DNA of 64,000 bases from Parundibacterium terreum (GTDB lineage: Bacteria > Pseudomonadota > Gammaproteobacteria > Burkholderiales > Burkholderiaceae_D): NCBI RefSeq assembly GCF_014636315.1, contig NZ_BMED01000006.1, positions 372,001 to 436,000 of the forward strand. Reading direction: 5' to 3'. This document shows, in pieces, positions 17,710-26,225 of the stretch; position 1 is the stretch's first letter, and the number at the start of each line of letters is the position of its first letter. The position numbers were made by a program, and so were the translations under genes. The notes below the pieces were generated by a model. The model was not told where the DNA came from, ran no database searches, and worked only from the letters and a program-made list of their open reading frames with translations.

Positions 17710-18835
17710 TGATTGCCGCAGCCCGGGCATCGCGCCAGCGTGTCCATGCGGTGGTCAGCACGAACATGATGGCGATGATGACGGCCCAGGCGGTATAGCA
17801 AGCCAGCAAGGTCGGTTCATAGCCGTCCGGCAGCTTTTGCCCGCGGCCGACGAAGGATGGATGGTAGTCGTAGCGCCAGCCCATGTACACCCAGGCCAGC
17901 GCATGGATCAGCGCAATATGCACGCAATAGAAAAACAGCGGCGCGCGCCCGAATAGCGACAGCACCGGCACCCGCTGCTTTACATACTTATCCAGCACGG
18001 CCAGTATGGCCAGGCTGATGCCCAGCGTGGAGCACAGGTAGAGCAGCGACGGCGGATACTTGTGCACGCGCATGAAGGACAGGAAGCTGTATACGCCGCC
18101 CTTGGCCTGTTCCGACCATGCATCCGGATCGCCGTAGATATTGCCGAAGCGCAGCCCGACAAACACCAGCAGCAAGGCTGCAACGCTGATCCATAGGAAG
18201 CGCTGGCGCTTTTCTGCCTGCCACAGGAAGACCGGCCCCATTGCATAACCGGCCGCCATTAGGCCTACCCAGGGCATCAGCGGATAGGCAAATGCCGCGC
18301 CGAAGCCCTCACCCAGTGGCAGGAAGCCGCCCTGGTGCCAGGCCTTGAACAGGATGCCGGAAGTCGGCCCATGCAAGGCGTCCAACAGGTTATGCGGCAA
18401 TATCAGCGCCGCAGCAATCACGGCGACCAGCGTGCGCGGCAGCCAGATCAGCGCCGACAGGAAGATCATGCCCATGCCCAGCGCCCAGATGACTTGCAGG
18501 ATCAGCACGTTATAGCCGAATTGCCAACTAAAGCTGATCCACGTGCATTCCAGCACGACCAGCATCGCGCCGCGCCCTAGCAGGTAGCGGGAATTGTCCG
18601 CCACGCCTGCCTTTTGCTGGCGCAGGAAGGCAGATACGCCTGCCAGCAGCACGAAGGTAGGCGCACACAGGTTGGTGATCCAGCGGGTCCAGTACCAGCC
18701 GGGGCTGGTCTGCGCCAGATCCATGGGATCGAAAGGCGTTGCCGCAAAAAAATCCCGGGTATGATCCAGGGCCATCAAGACGATTACTATGCCGCGCAAT
18801 AAGTCGATTGCCGGCAGCCGAGCCGATTTCCCCAC
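17678..18835 (-). CDS. DUF1624 / heparan-alpha-glucosaminide acetyltransferase-like membrane protein
   Basis: 385 residues, polytopic with about ten hydrophobic helices. The start MGKSARLPAIDLLRGIVIVLMALDHTRDF carries the DxLRG and DHTRD motifs of the DUF1624/YeiB-like acyltransferase superfamily. A GTG at 18835 is the only reasonable start. The family transfers acyl groups across the membrane (the human relative uses acetyl-CoA); the substrate here is unknown. It lies 24 bases downstream of the NhaR-like gene, probably in the same transcript. The 3' end overlaps the kinase gene tail to tail by 32 bases. Confidence 0.85.
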   Translation of the reverse strand: MGKSARLPAIDLLRGIVIVLMALDHTRDFFAATPFDPMDLAQTSPGWYWTRWITNLCAPTFVLLAGVSAFLRQQKAGVADNSRYLLGRGAMLVVLECTWISFSWQFGYNVLILQVIWALGMGMIFLSALIWLPRTLVAVIAAALILPHNLLDALHGPTSGILFKAWHQGGFLPLGEGFGAAFAYPLMPWVGLMAAGYAMGPVFLWQAEKRQRFLWISVAALLLVFVGLRFGNIYGDPDAWSEQAKGGVYSFLSFMRVHKYPPSLLYLCSTLGISLAILAVLDKYVKQRVPVLSLFGRAPLFFYCVHIALIHALAWVYMGWRYDYHPSFVGRGQKLPDGYEPTLLACYTAWAVIIAIMFVLTTAWTRWRDARAAAITSPAPAAGSV

Positions 18836-18859
18836 GATACTGTTCCCCAGGTTGTTTTG

Positions 18860-19792
18860 CTATTTTTCTAAGATTTTATTTTCCGCCAAGCTAAAGATGC
18901 CGCCATGTGTTGCAGTCAGGATGGCTTCCACGGCCGCATGCTTGATCTTGCGTTCGGTGGAGACTGCGTAAAACTGTTCCTGCACCTGGCTTAACTCTCC
19001 GACCAGTTCCGCGCCGAATTGTTCCGCAACGTCGGCCGCCAGGATGGATGCCGCTGGAAACAGGCCCAGTCCGCTGCGGCCGAAAGTGCTCAGCAGCGCG
19101 CTGTCTTCAAATTCGCCGACGACGTCCGGCCTCACATTATGCAGCTCAAACCACTGGTCTATCCGTCCGCGCACCGCATTGTTGCGGGTAGGCAGCAACA
19201 CCGGCGCGCCATGCAGGCTGGCCGGGAAGTTGTCGCGGTATTTTTTTGCCAGCGTCGGTATGCCGAACAACTGGATCTGGCATTCGCCCAGCGGATGGCT
19301 GAACACCCGCAGGCTGGTGCCGGCGCTGACCGGCCTGTCCGTCAGCACCACGTCCAGCTTGTGCAGCGCCAGATCGGCCAGCAGGGATTCAAACTTACCC
19401 TCATAGCATTCCAGCCTGACTTTTTGCGGCAGGCGCAATGCAGTTTCCAGCAGGCGATAGGCGATCAGCTTGGGCAGGGAATCGGAAATACCCACCGTCA
19501 GCCGCATGCTGCTGCCGAGATCGGTTTCTGCCAGGGCATCCTGCATCTGTTCTTCCAGAAGGAAAATCTGGTCGGCGTAGCTGAGCGCCACCCGTCCGGC
19601 CTCGGTCAGCACCAGGCGCCGTCCCTGCGTGGTCAGCAGCGATTTGCCGACAGCCTGCTCCAGTTGTGCCAGTTGCATGCTGATGGTCTGTATCGCCACG
19701 CCCAGGCGCTCGGCGGCGCGCGTGACGCCACCCTCCTTGGCGACCACCCAGAAGTAATACAGGTGGCGCAGGTTGAGGCCGGTATGCTTCAT
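18860..19792 (-). CDS. nhaR: LysR-family regulator, NhaR-like
   Basis: 310 residues. N-terminal helix-turn-helix beginning NLRHLYYFWVVAKEGGVTRA, very close in pattern to E. coli NhaR (NYNHLYYFWHVYKEGSVVGA), followed by a LysR substrate-binding domain. E. coli NhaR is a sodium-responsive activator of nhaA and also affects osmC and pga genes. No nhaA is next to this gene, so the target is unclear. It starts 7 bases after the stop of the methylglyoxal synthase-like gene and is probably co-transcribed with it and with the DUF1624 gene. Confidence 0.85.
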   Translation of the reverse strand: MKHTGLNLRHLYYFWVVAKEGGVTRAAERLGVAIQTISMQLAQLEQAVGKSLLTTQGRRLVLTEAGRVALSYADQIFLLEEQMQDALAETDLGSSMRLTVGISDSLPKLIAYRLLETALRLPQKVRLECYEGKFESLLADLALHKLDVVLTDRPVSAGTSLRVFSHPLGECQIQLFGIPTLAKKYRDNFPASLHGAPVLLPTRNNAVRGRIDQWFELHNVRPDVVGEFEDSALLSTFGRSGLGLFPAASILAADVAEQFGAELVGELSQVQEQFYAVSTERKIKHAAVEAILTATHGGIFSLAENKILEK

Positions 19793-19799
19793 TGTGCTG

Positions 19800-20696
19800 T
19801 CAGCATGTTGCGCAGCGGCGAGTCAGCAGGCTGAGCCAGCGGTCCGCTCCCTGCGCATCGCTGATCACGGTGGAAAAATCGCTGACGGTGCGCGCTGCAC
19901 GCTCCAGCAACTGGATGTCGGCCTCATGCTGGCGCGCCACGTGCGGGTCTTCTAAAAACAGGATGCGGCGTATCTGCCGCTCCAGCACCAGTTCCGCGAT
20001 TTGCGCATCGCCGCCCAATGGGCCCGACAGGAAGGGGCGTACCCAGTTGCGGCCAGCCTCTTCTCCCTTGATTTTTTGCGCCAGCTTGTTCAGCAGGCCG
20101 CCGGTGGTACCGGTCGCATAGCGCATTGCGTAGCCGTCCAGCAATTCAAAGTGCTGTTCCGCCAATGCCAGCATGCGTTCCTTCATCGCATCATGGGCGA
20201 TGAGTGCGATACCCTCGCCGGCAAACGAAAAGCTTGCATCCAGCGCAGCATCCGGTGTGGCGCCGGCCGCCATCGCTTCCAGCTCCAGCCACTCGCGCGC
20301 ACTGGCCAGCGTGGACAGGAAGGGTTTGTTATGGATCACGCATTGCCGCTTCAGCGCCAGCGCCTCGGGAAAGATGGAGGAAGGATCCACCGGGTCGATT
20401 AGGTAGATCACTGCGTCGACAGTGCGTTCCGGATCGCTGTCCACCACGCGCGACACCAGCTTCATCAAACCGCCCTCGCGGCCATACGGGAAGCGCTGCA
20501 TCGCCGGAAAACCGTTGATCAAATCATGCGAGGCCAGCGCATCCAGCGTGCGGCCCACTACGATCAGCTCGGGCTGCAGCGCCTGCAAGGCGTTTTTTGC
20601 ACCGCGAAACAATTGCACCAGCGCCGAATTGGCGGCATCCTGGTGGGAGCGGTTGGCGATCAGGCCTATACGCAGGCGACGTGCGGGAAGATTCAT
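19800..20696 (-). CDS. mgsA: Methylglyoxal synthase-like protein with two MGS-fold domains
   Basis: 298 residues, about twice the usual 150. The C-terminal half (about 160-290) keeps the residues used by E. coli MgsA: AHD at 167-169 and Lys172, the phosphate loop ATGTTG (194-199), SGPLGGD with catalytic Asp230, and His257/Asp260 in RQHEAD. The N-terminal half (about 8-140) has the same order of strands (RIGLIANRSH, LIVVGRTLDAL, AVIYLIDPVDPSS) but has lost the TGTTG and GGD motifs. MgsA converts dihydroxyacetone phosphate to methylglyoxal. The C-terminal half should be active; the N-terminal half looks like a degenerate, perhaps regulatory, copy. Confidence 0.8.
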   Translation of the reverse strand: MNLPARRLRIGLIANRSHQDAANSALVQLFRGAKNALQALQPELIVVGRTLDALASHDLINGFPAMQRFPYGREGGLMKLVSRVVDSDPERTVDAVIYLIDPVDPSSIFPEALALKRQCVIHNKPFLSTLASAREWLELEAMAAGATPDAALDASFSFAGEGIALIAHDAMKERMLALAEQHFELLDGYAMRYATGTTGGLLNKLAQKIKGEEAGRNWVRPFLSGPLGGDAQIAELVLERQIRRILFLEDPHVARQHEADIQLLERAARTVSDFSTVISDAQGADRWLSLLTRRCATC

Positions 20697-20947
20697 GGAT
20701 GGTGCGTCCGTAGGGATTGAAAGGCTGCAGATAGTTTACTGCCTATTTGCCATGGTTTTGGAAGCAGGCGATAAAAATTTCCTTTGCTGCATGTTTTATT
20801 GCGCGGAATAAGAAAAAACGTGGGCTTATCAATGCGGGGATTGACATTTCATAGCTGATGCACGGCCATCCTGATGGGGAAAACGCAGCTAAACTCAGGC
20901 ATAATCCGGTCTTTCTTCTCTCGCAGCATCTTGCAACGGCCATCGCC

Positions 20948-21874
20948 ATGCCATTTCCGATTTTTACCTCTCCCTGCCAATTGTTGTCGGATGCCTCGGT
21001 GCTCGGGCGGCAGGTTTGGGTCAAGCGCGACGATATGCTGCATGCACAGGTATCGGGCAACAAGTTCCGCAAGCTGAAGTTTCCGTTGCAGCGGCTGCAG
21101 CAGTTGCCACAGCATTCAGCCAAACCGGTGGCGCTGATCACCATGGGTGGCCCCTGGTCCAACCACCTGCACGCGCTGGCGCATGCGGCAAAGATTTGCG
21201 GCTACCCATGCCTGGGCCTGGTGCGCGGCCCGCATGTGACCGACAGCGCGACTTTGGACGATTGCCGCCGGCTGGGTATGGAGATACGGTTCGTGACGCG
21301 GGAAGAATACCGTGCATTGCGCGATGTACCGGACCAATGGCGCAAACATGCGGGCAAGGATGATCATGAGTGGACCTGGTTCCCCGAGGGCGGCAGCTCT
21401 GCAGCAGCGCTGCATGGCGTGGCCGAGCTGGTGGATGAGCTTCCTTTCGTGCCGGATACGCTGGTGGTCGCCTGCGGCACCGGTGCGACTCTGTCCGGCT
21501 TGCTGGCCGGTATGCGCGGTCGCGGCCGGGTGCTGGGCATTGCCGTGCTTAAAAATGCTGATTACCTGCGCGCAGAGATAGCACGTTTGCTGCAGCAGGC
21601 CGGCTATCCCGCCTATGACAATTACGAATTGCTGACCGGTTTTCATCACGGCGGTTATGCGAAAGTAACAGATGAGCTGCTGGCATTTTGCCGCGACTTT
21701 TTCGCGCGGACCGGCATTCCGGTGGAGCCTGTTTATACCGGCAAGATGTTCCATGCGCTGAAACAATTGACGGCGGACGGTGAATTCCGGCCCGATGAAA
21801 GCGTGGTAGCCGTGCATACCGGCGGCCTGCAGGGTGCGCGCGGATTTGCGGCCTACCAAGAACAAGCAGGGTAG
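20948..21874 (+). CDS. PLP-dependent ACC deaminase / D-cysteine desulfhydrase family enzyme
   Basis: About 308 residues from the ATG at 20948; an in-frame ATG at 20858 would add 30 residues and neither has a convincing ribosome site. Fold type II PLP enzyme: VWVKRDDMLHAQVSGNKFRK contains the Schiff-base Lys, GGPWSNHLHALAHAA the PLP/substrate loop, and VVACGTGATLSGLLAGM the phosphate-binding glycines. The C-terminus has EPVYTGKMFHAL. The family includes ACC deaminases and D-cysteine desulfhydrases; the substrate cannot be decided from sequence alone. It is followed 3 bases later by a glycosyltransferase gene. Confidence 0.85.
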   Translation: MPFPIFTSPCQLLSDASVLGRQVWVKRDDMLHAQVSGNKFRKLKFPLQRLQQLPQHSAKPVALITMGGPWSNHLHALAHAAKICGYPCLGLVRGPHVTDSATLDDCRRLGMEIRFVTREEYRALRDVPDQWRKHAGKDDHEWTWFPEGGSSAAALHGVAELVDELPFVPDTLVVACGTGATLSGLLAGMRGRGRVLGIAVLKNADYLRAEIARLLQQAGYPAYDNYELLTGFHHGGYAKVTDELLAFCRDFFARTGIPVEPVYTGKMFHALKQLTADGEFRPDESVVAVHTGGLQGARGFAAYQEQAG

Positions 21875-21877
21875 CTG

Positions 21878-23194
21878 ATGCCAACGGATATGCAGCCTTT
21901 AAAGAATGTACTGATCATAGGCTATGTATGGCCGGAGCCGCGCTCGTCGGCGGCCGGTAGCCGCATGATGGAATTCATTCACCTTTTTCTGCAGCAGCAG
22001 TGGCAAGTCACTTTTGCCAGCGCGGCTGCCTTGTCGGAGCACAGGGCGGAATTACCTGCGCTGGGCGTCAGCGAAGTCTGCATAGAAGTCAACAGCGACA
22101 GCTTCGACCACTTCATTGCCGGGTTGCAGCCGGACATGGTGCTGTTCGACCGCTTCTTCACTGAAGAACAATTCGGCTGGCGCGTGGAAAAAATATGCCC
22201 GCAAGCGCTGCGCGTGCTGGATACAGTGGATCTGCATAGTCTGCGCGACGCCAGGCATGGCTTGCTGAAGCAGGCACAGCAAGGCTTGGGCAACGAACAG
22301 CAAAAACAGAGCGCAGGTCCTGTACGTGCGACGCAGGCAGAGTTGCACGAAGTGATGGCGGTGGACGATACGGCGCAGCGCGAGATTGCCGCCATTTATC
22401 GTTGCGACCTGAGCCTGCTGATCTCGGATATAGAGCGGGATTTCTTGCAGCAGCATTTCTCGGTGCCTGCCTATCTGTTGCACCACTGCGCGCTGATGTC
22501 GGTCGCTTCTGCTACTGCGAATCCAGGATTGGAATTTGAGCAGCGGCAGCACTTCATCAGCATAGGCAATTTCCGCCATGCGCCGAACTGGGATGCGGTG
22601 CTATGGCTGAAACATGCGTTGTGGCCGGCGATACGCCGGCAATTGCCGCAGGCCGAGCTGCATGTGTATGGCTCCTATCCACCGCCGAAAGCAACAGCCT
22701 TGCATAATCCTCGCCAGGGCTTTCATGTGCTGGGCTGGGCCGACGATGCGCAGCGGGTCATGGCGCAAAGCCGGGTTTGCCTGGCGCCTTTGCGTTTCGG
22801 CGCCGGCATCAAGGGCAAGCTGGCGGATGCGATGTTGTGCGGCACGCCCAGCGTGACGACAGCCATTGGCAGCGAAGGCATGAGCGGGACGCTGCCCTGG
22901 GCCGGTGTGGTGGCCGAGGATGGCGATAGCTTTGCCGCTGCGGCGGTGGCGCTGTACCAGGACCAGGCGGCCTGGCAGCAGGCACAGCAGCATGGCAGGG
23001 ACATCCTGCAACAGCGTTTTGCGCGGCAGGATATTGCACAGGGTTTGCTGTCACGCCTGAGCGACGCAAGACAGAATCAGTCGAACTGCCGCCAACAGAA
23101 TTTTACCGGAGCGATGCTGCGCCATCACCTGCACAAGAGCACGCAGTATATGTCGCAATGGATCACTGCCAAGAACCAGTTGGCCGGAAAATAA
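21878..23194 (+). CDS. GT-B glycosyltransferase (GT4-like)
   Basis: 438 residues, no membrane helix. N-terminal Rossmann-like start (VLIIGYVWPEPRSSAAGSRM) with the glycine/serine loop of GT4 enzymes. A C-terminal donor-binding half begins at HFISIGNFRHAPNWDA and contains VCLAPLRFGAGIKGKLADAM and the Glu-containing GSEGM, typical of GT-B retaining glycosyltransferases. Sugar and acceptor are unknown; no polysaccharide cluster surrounds it. It follows the PLP enzyme gene after 3 bases and is probably co-transcribed. The tail after residue 400 is Gln/Asn/His-rich and looks disordered. Confidence 0.85.
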   Translation: MPTDMQPLKNVLIIGYVWPEPRSSAAGSRMMEFIHLFLQQQWQVTFASAAALSEHRAELPALGVSEVCIEVNSDSFDHFIAGLQPDMVLFDRFFTEEQFGWRVEKICPQALRVLDTVDLHSLRDARHGLLKQAQQGLGNEQQKQSAGPVRATQAELHEVMAVDDTAQREIAAIYRCDLSLLISDIERDFLQQHFSVPAYLLHHCALMSVASATANPGLEFEQRQHFISIGNFRHAPNWDAVLWLKHALWPAIRRQLPQAELHVYGSYPPPKATALHNPRQGFHVLGWADDAQRVMAQSRVCLAPLRFGAGIKGKLADAMLCGTPSVTTAIGSEGMSGTLPWAGVVAEDGDSFAAAAVALYQDQAAWQQAQQHGRDILQQRFARQDIAQGLLSRLSDARQNQSNCRQQNFTGAMLRHHLHKSTQYMSQWITAKNQLAGK

Positions 23195-23205
23195 AAACAG
23201 GCGAT

Positions 23206-23241
23206 AAAAAAGGGCGGTGCCTTATTAACGGCACCGCCCTT
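23206..23241 (-). terminator. Intrinsic terminator of the S46 peptidase gene (possibly bidirectional)
   Basis: Perfect 12-bp stem (23210-23221 with 23230-23241, core GGGCGGTGCC) and 8-base loop, followed on the minus strand by a T run. It lies 28 bases after the S46 gene stop; in the other direction it could end the glycosyltransferase transcript, although the plus-strand T tract is weak. Confidence 0.9.
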
Positions 23242-23269
23242 GCATCGTTCTTGCATCAGTCTTGTACGT

Positions 23270-25432
23270 TTATTTTTTCTTCGCTGGATATTTGATCGTC
23301 ATTTCTTTCAGCAGATTGTCTGCGTGATCAACTTCCTTCATCACCCACAGCATGTAGCGAATATCCACATGGATGGCGCGTGTAATTGCCGGATCGAAGT
23401 ACCAGTCCTTGGTTACCGATTCATAGGTGGAATCGAAATTCAGGCCCACCAGTTCGCCGCGCTTGTTCATCACTGCGGAGCCGGAATTGCCGCCGGTGGT
23501 ATCCGCACTGGACAGGAAATTGACCGGCACCGTTCCCAGCGCTGCATCGCGGAATCCGCCATAGCGTTTTTCCTTGATCGCATCCAGCAAGGCTTTCGGT
23601 GAATCAAACGGCTCCTTGCCGGTCGTTTTCTCGACTATGCCTTCCACGGTTGTGAACGGACCCTTGCTGATGCCGTCGCGCGGTGAATACGGCGCTACCG
23701 TGCCGTAAGTGACGCGCAAGGTGGAGTTGGCGTCCGGATATACGGGCTTGCCCTGCGATTTTTTCCAGGCGATCACGGCTTGCATGTATTGCGGAATCAC
23801 GCGTTCCAGATTGCCGTCCACTTCCTTGCGGCGGTTTTCCAGCGACATCGCTACATCATTCAGTTTGATTGCCAGTTGCAGGATGGCGTCGTCGGATTTT
23901 GTCATGCTGTCCGCATCCTTGCCTATCCAGGCCAGGCGTTTGGCGGTATCGGCCAGTTCTGATTTCTGGTACAGGCCGGCAATTGCATCGGCATTCGGCA
24001 ACAAGGCGTCAAGAGCCGGAGGATGTTCGGCCGCTGCACGTTTCTGGTAGCGCTGCAGCGCGGCTTTCCAGCGCGCTTGGTCCACTTCACTGATAAAGGA
24101 TTGCTCCAGACGGGACAGGCGGGCCTTGATGAACGACAAGTCGCGCTGCTGGTAGCCTGCTTCGCGCTTGGCATCCGGTTTTTGCTGTTCCAGTGCAAGC
24201 CTGTATAGCGTGCGGGCGCTGCGCAGCAGATCGCTGGAGGTGGCGACGTTGTAGGCGGATTGCTGCTCGCTCAGCGCCATGTCTGCAGCGATGACCGCAT
24301 CCAGGTCTGCCATCAACGCATTGTTTTTCGCCGTGTCTGGCTGCTTGGCCAGCCACTGGCGGAACTCGGCATCCTGGCTATCCTTGATTGCCGCGATATC
24401 CTTGCGGTTAAATCCGTCCAGCAAGCCCTGGGTTTTCTTCAGGCCATTGTTGATGCTCTTGACGACGTTTGCATAGCGCACGCCCCATTCGGCATTGCCC
24501 TTGGTCGCCTGCGCGATCACATCCAGGTCCGCGGTCGCCTCGGCAACGTATTTAGGGTAGGTCGCATCGCGAGCAAAGCGGATTTCCACCGGCAGCTTGT
24601 AGCGGCTGGTGCGTCCCGGATAACCGGCCAGCAGGATAGGATCGCCATTGACCAGGCCTTCTGCCGACACCACCAGGAAGTCCTTGGAATGGTAAGGCAC
24701 GTTGTCAGGCGACGGGTCTGCCGGGCGGCCGTCCTTGCCTACATAGGCGCGCAGGAAGGAAAAGTCACCGGTCTGGCGCGGCCATTCAAAGTTGTCTATA
24801 TCGCCGCCGAAATTGCCTATGCTCTCGGTAGGCGCATACACCAGGCGCACGTCGCGTATCATCAACTGGCGGATCCGGTAGTATTCCAGCCCGCGGTGGA
24901 AACTGGGCACGGTACAGCGGTAATCCTTGTCCTGTTCACATTCCGCGATCAGCTGCTTGATGCGTTCTTCCACCTGCTCGCTGCGTTCGCGTCCGGACAG
25001 GCTTGCGCTCAAGCCTTTCAGCACGCGATCCGTCACATTCTCTACCTTGTCCGTCACATAGATCAACTGATTCGATCCTGCAGGCAATTCTTCCGCGCGC
25101 GTCTTCGCCAGGAAACCGTTGGCAATATAGTTATGCGCCGTTGTCGAATTACGCTGTATCGCTCCGTAAGCGCAATGATGGTTGGTCACTACCAGGCCGT
25201 CGGTGGAAACGAAGGATGCAGAACAACCGCCCAGCGATACGATGGTGTTCATCGGATGCTTGGTGATATCAGCCAGTTTTTCTGCCGGTATCGTGATGCC
25301 TATGCGCTTCAGTTCGGATTTCAGTTGCGGCAACTGGTAGGGCTGCCACTGTCCTTCGTCGGCCTGCGCTGGGAGGGTCGCGCCCAGCACGGCGAACGGC
25401 AGGAGGATCGCTTTTAACGATAATGTTGACAA
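23270..25432 (-). CDS. S46-family dipeptidyl-peptidase (DPP7/DPP11 type)
   Basis: 720 residues with a signal peptide (about 1-24, ending ATLPAQA). S46 serine peptidase: catalytic His in VVTNHHCAYGA (residues about 87-97) and Ser650 in TTGGNSGSAVM. The residue that fixes S1 specificity in P. gingivalis DPP7 (Gly673) and DPP11 (Arg673) aligns here with Ser668 in LNFDSTYES, so neither the hydrophobic nor the acidic preference can be assumed. The start appears to be a TTG at 25432, since no ATG lies in frame upstream or nearby. The enzyme should release dipeptides from N-termini in the periplasm. It has its own terminator at 23206. Confidence 0.95.
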   Translation of the reverse strand: MSTLSLKAILLPFAVLGATLPAQADEGQWQPYQLPQLKSELKRIGITIPAEKLADITKHPMNTIVSLGGCSASFVSTDGLVVTNHHCAYGAIQRNSTTAHNYIANGFLAKTRAEELPAGSNQLIYVTDKVENVTDRVLKGLSASLSGRERSEQVEERIKQLIAECEQDKDYRCTVPSFHRGLEYYRIRQLMIRDVRLVYAPTESIGNFGGDIDNFEWPRQTGDFSFLRAYVGKDGRPADPSPDNVPYHSKDFLVVSAEGLVNGDPILLAGYPGRTSRYKLPVEIRFARDATYPKYVAEATADLDVIAQATKGNAEWGVRYANVVKSINNGLKKTQGLLDGFNRKDIAAIKDSQDAEFRQWLAKQPDTAKNNALMADLDAVIAADMALSEQQSAYNVATSSDLLRSARTLYRLALEQQKPDAKREAGYQQRDLSFIKARLSRLEQSFISEVDQARWKAALQRYQKRAAAEHPPALDALLPNADAIAGLYQKSELADTAKRLAWIGKDADSMTKSDDAILQLAIKLNDVAMSLENRRKEVDGNLERVIPQYMQAVIAWKKSQGKPVYPDANSTLRVTYGTVAPYSPRDGISKGPFTTVEGIVEKTTGKEPFDSPKALLDAIKEKRYGGFRDAALGTVPVNFLSSADTTGGNSGSAVMNKRGELVGLNFDSTYESVTKDWYFDPAITRAIHVDIRYMLWVMKEVDHADNLLKEMTIKYPAKKK

Positions 25433-25553
25433 GATAATCTCATTTTTGTTTGATTGGGAACGGGCAAGTATATAGGGGTGGTGTTTTTGTCGTCAAATGA
25501 CGATATGGCATTGTTTGATGCCTTTTGATTATAAGGATGGTTTTTTTTGGGGA

Positions 25554-25890
25554 TTGCTGGCCGGGGGTAGCCCGGCGGCCACTTACTTTCTTTGCTTCGC
25601 CAAAGAAAGTAAGCAAAGAAAGGCGACCGCAGACTTGCCCTTCGGGTGATGGGGCTGCGCCCCATCACATTTTGCTGCATTACAAAAAATGGGAAATGAA
25701 CGAAACTCGCTTCCCTTGCAGGGCGCATATCCGCTTGCAAGCGGATACCGTTACGCAGGCACGGAGCAGTGCTCCGTGAAACCCCTGCTACACCTCAGAC
25801 AACGTTCATTTCTGATCCATTTTCTGTAACGCACAAAATGCTGTGTCCCGAGCGGGGGTAATTCAAAAGCAGCGTCAAGAACAACCCCAA
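25554..25890 (+). repeat. Structured dispersed repeat, copy 1 (plus orientation)
   Basis: Fills most of the gene-free stretch between the S46 gene and the EamA gene. From head to tail: GCCGGGGGTAGCCCGGC hairpin (from about 25560); a hairpin with arms CTTTCTTTGCTT / AAGCAAAGAAAG; a GTGATGGGGC / GCCCCATCAC hairpin (about 25647-25669); and a long imperfect stem 25668-25702 / 25803-25840 around a loop of about 100 bases. A Lys-codon-like CAAAAGCA tail follows. Copies 2 (25951-26220) and 3 (41773-42045) share order and sequence. Short ORFs across it are not conserved between copies. The loop here is larger than in the others and carries extra small hairpins. Confidence 0.85.
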
Positions 25891-25950
25891 CCCCCTACAT
25901 CAAACCAACTTAATTTGAATAGTGAGATTCTTTTGAAAAAAGAGAATCTG

Positions 25951-26220
25951 GTTGCCGTTGTTTTTGATTTGGCTTTTGAGCTTGTTTTTGACGTTCAACC
26001 GCTCGGAGCCTCGCCGATTGTGCGGTACAGAAAATGGATCAGAAACAGGTGTGTCTGAGCGCAGCGAGTTTCGCCTGTTTCCCATTTTTTGTACCGCATA
26101 ATCGGGAACCCGAAGGGCGAGGCTTGCGGTCGCCTTTTTTTGCTTACTTTTTCTTGGGGGCCGCCGAGGTGCGAAGCAAAAAAAGTGAGTAGCATGCCGG
26201 GCTACCCCCGGCCAGCGATC
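25951..26220 (-). repeat. Structured dispersed repeat, copy 2 (minus orientation)
   Basis: Same element as copy 1, reversed, so that the two tails face each other across about 60 bases. The head (GCCGGG... at 26200-26217) ends 6 bases from the stop of the EamA gene. The 12-bp arms CTTTTTTTGCTT / AAGCAAAAAAAG and the long stem (26016-26050 with 26072-26103) are present. The stem sequence differs from copies 1 and 3 at many positions, yet both arms have changed together (for example GGTACA with TGTACC instead of GTTACA with TGTAAC, and CAGGCG with CGCCTG instead of ATGAACG with CGTTCAT). Confidence 0.85.
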
Positions 26221-26225
26221 TAAAC

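Noticed and set aside
24260..25417. 385-codon open frame antisense to the S46 peptidase
   Set aside because: High GC third positions keep the opposite strand open; no domain or ribosome site, and the S46 gene is unambiguous.
25525..26195. Several ORFs of 60-85 codons inside the repeats (also 41798-42162)
   Set aside because: Their frames and lengths are not kept between repeat copies, and the changes preserve base pairing rather than codons.
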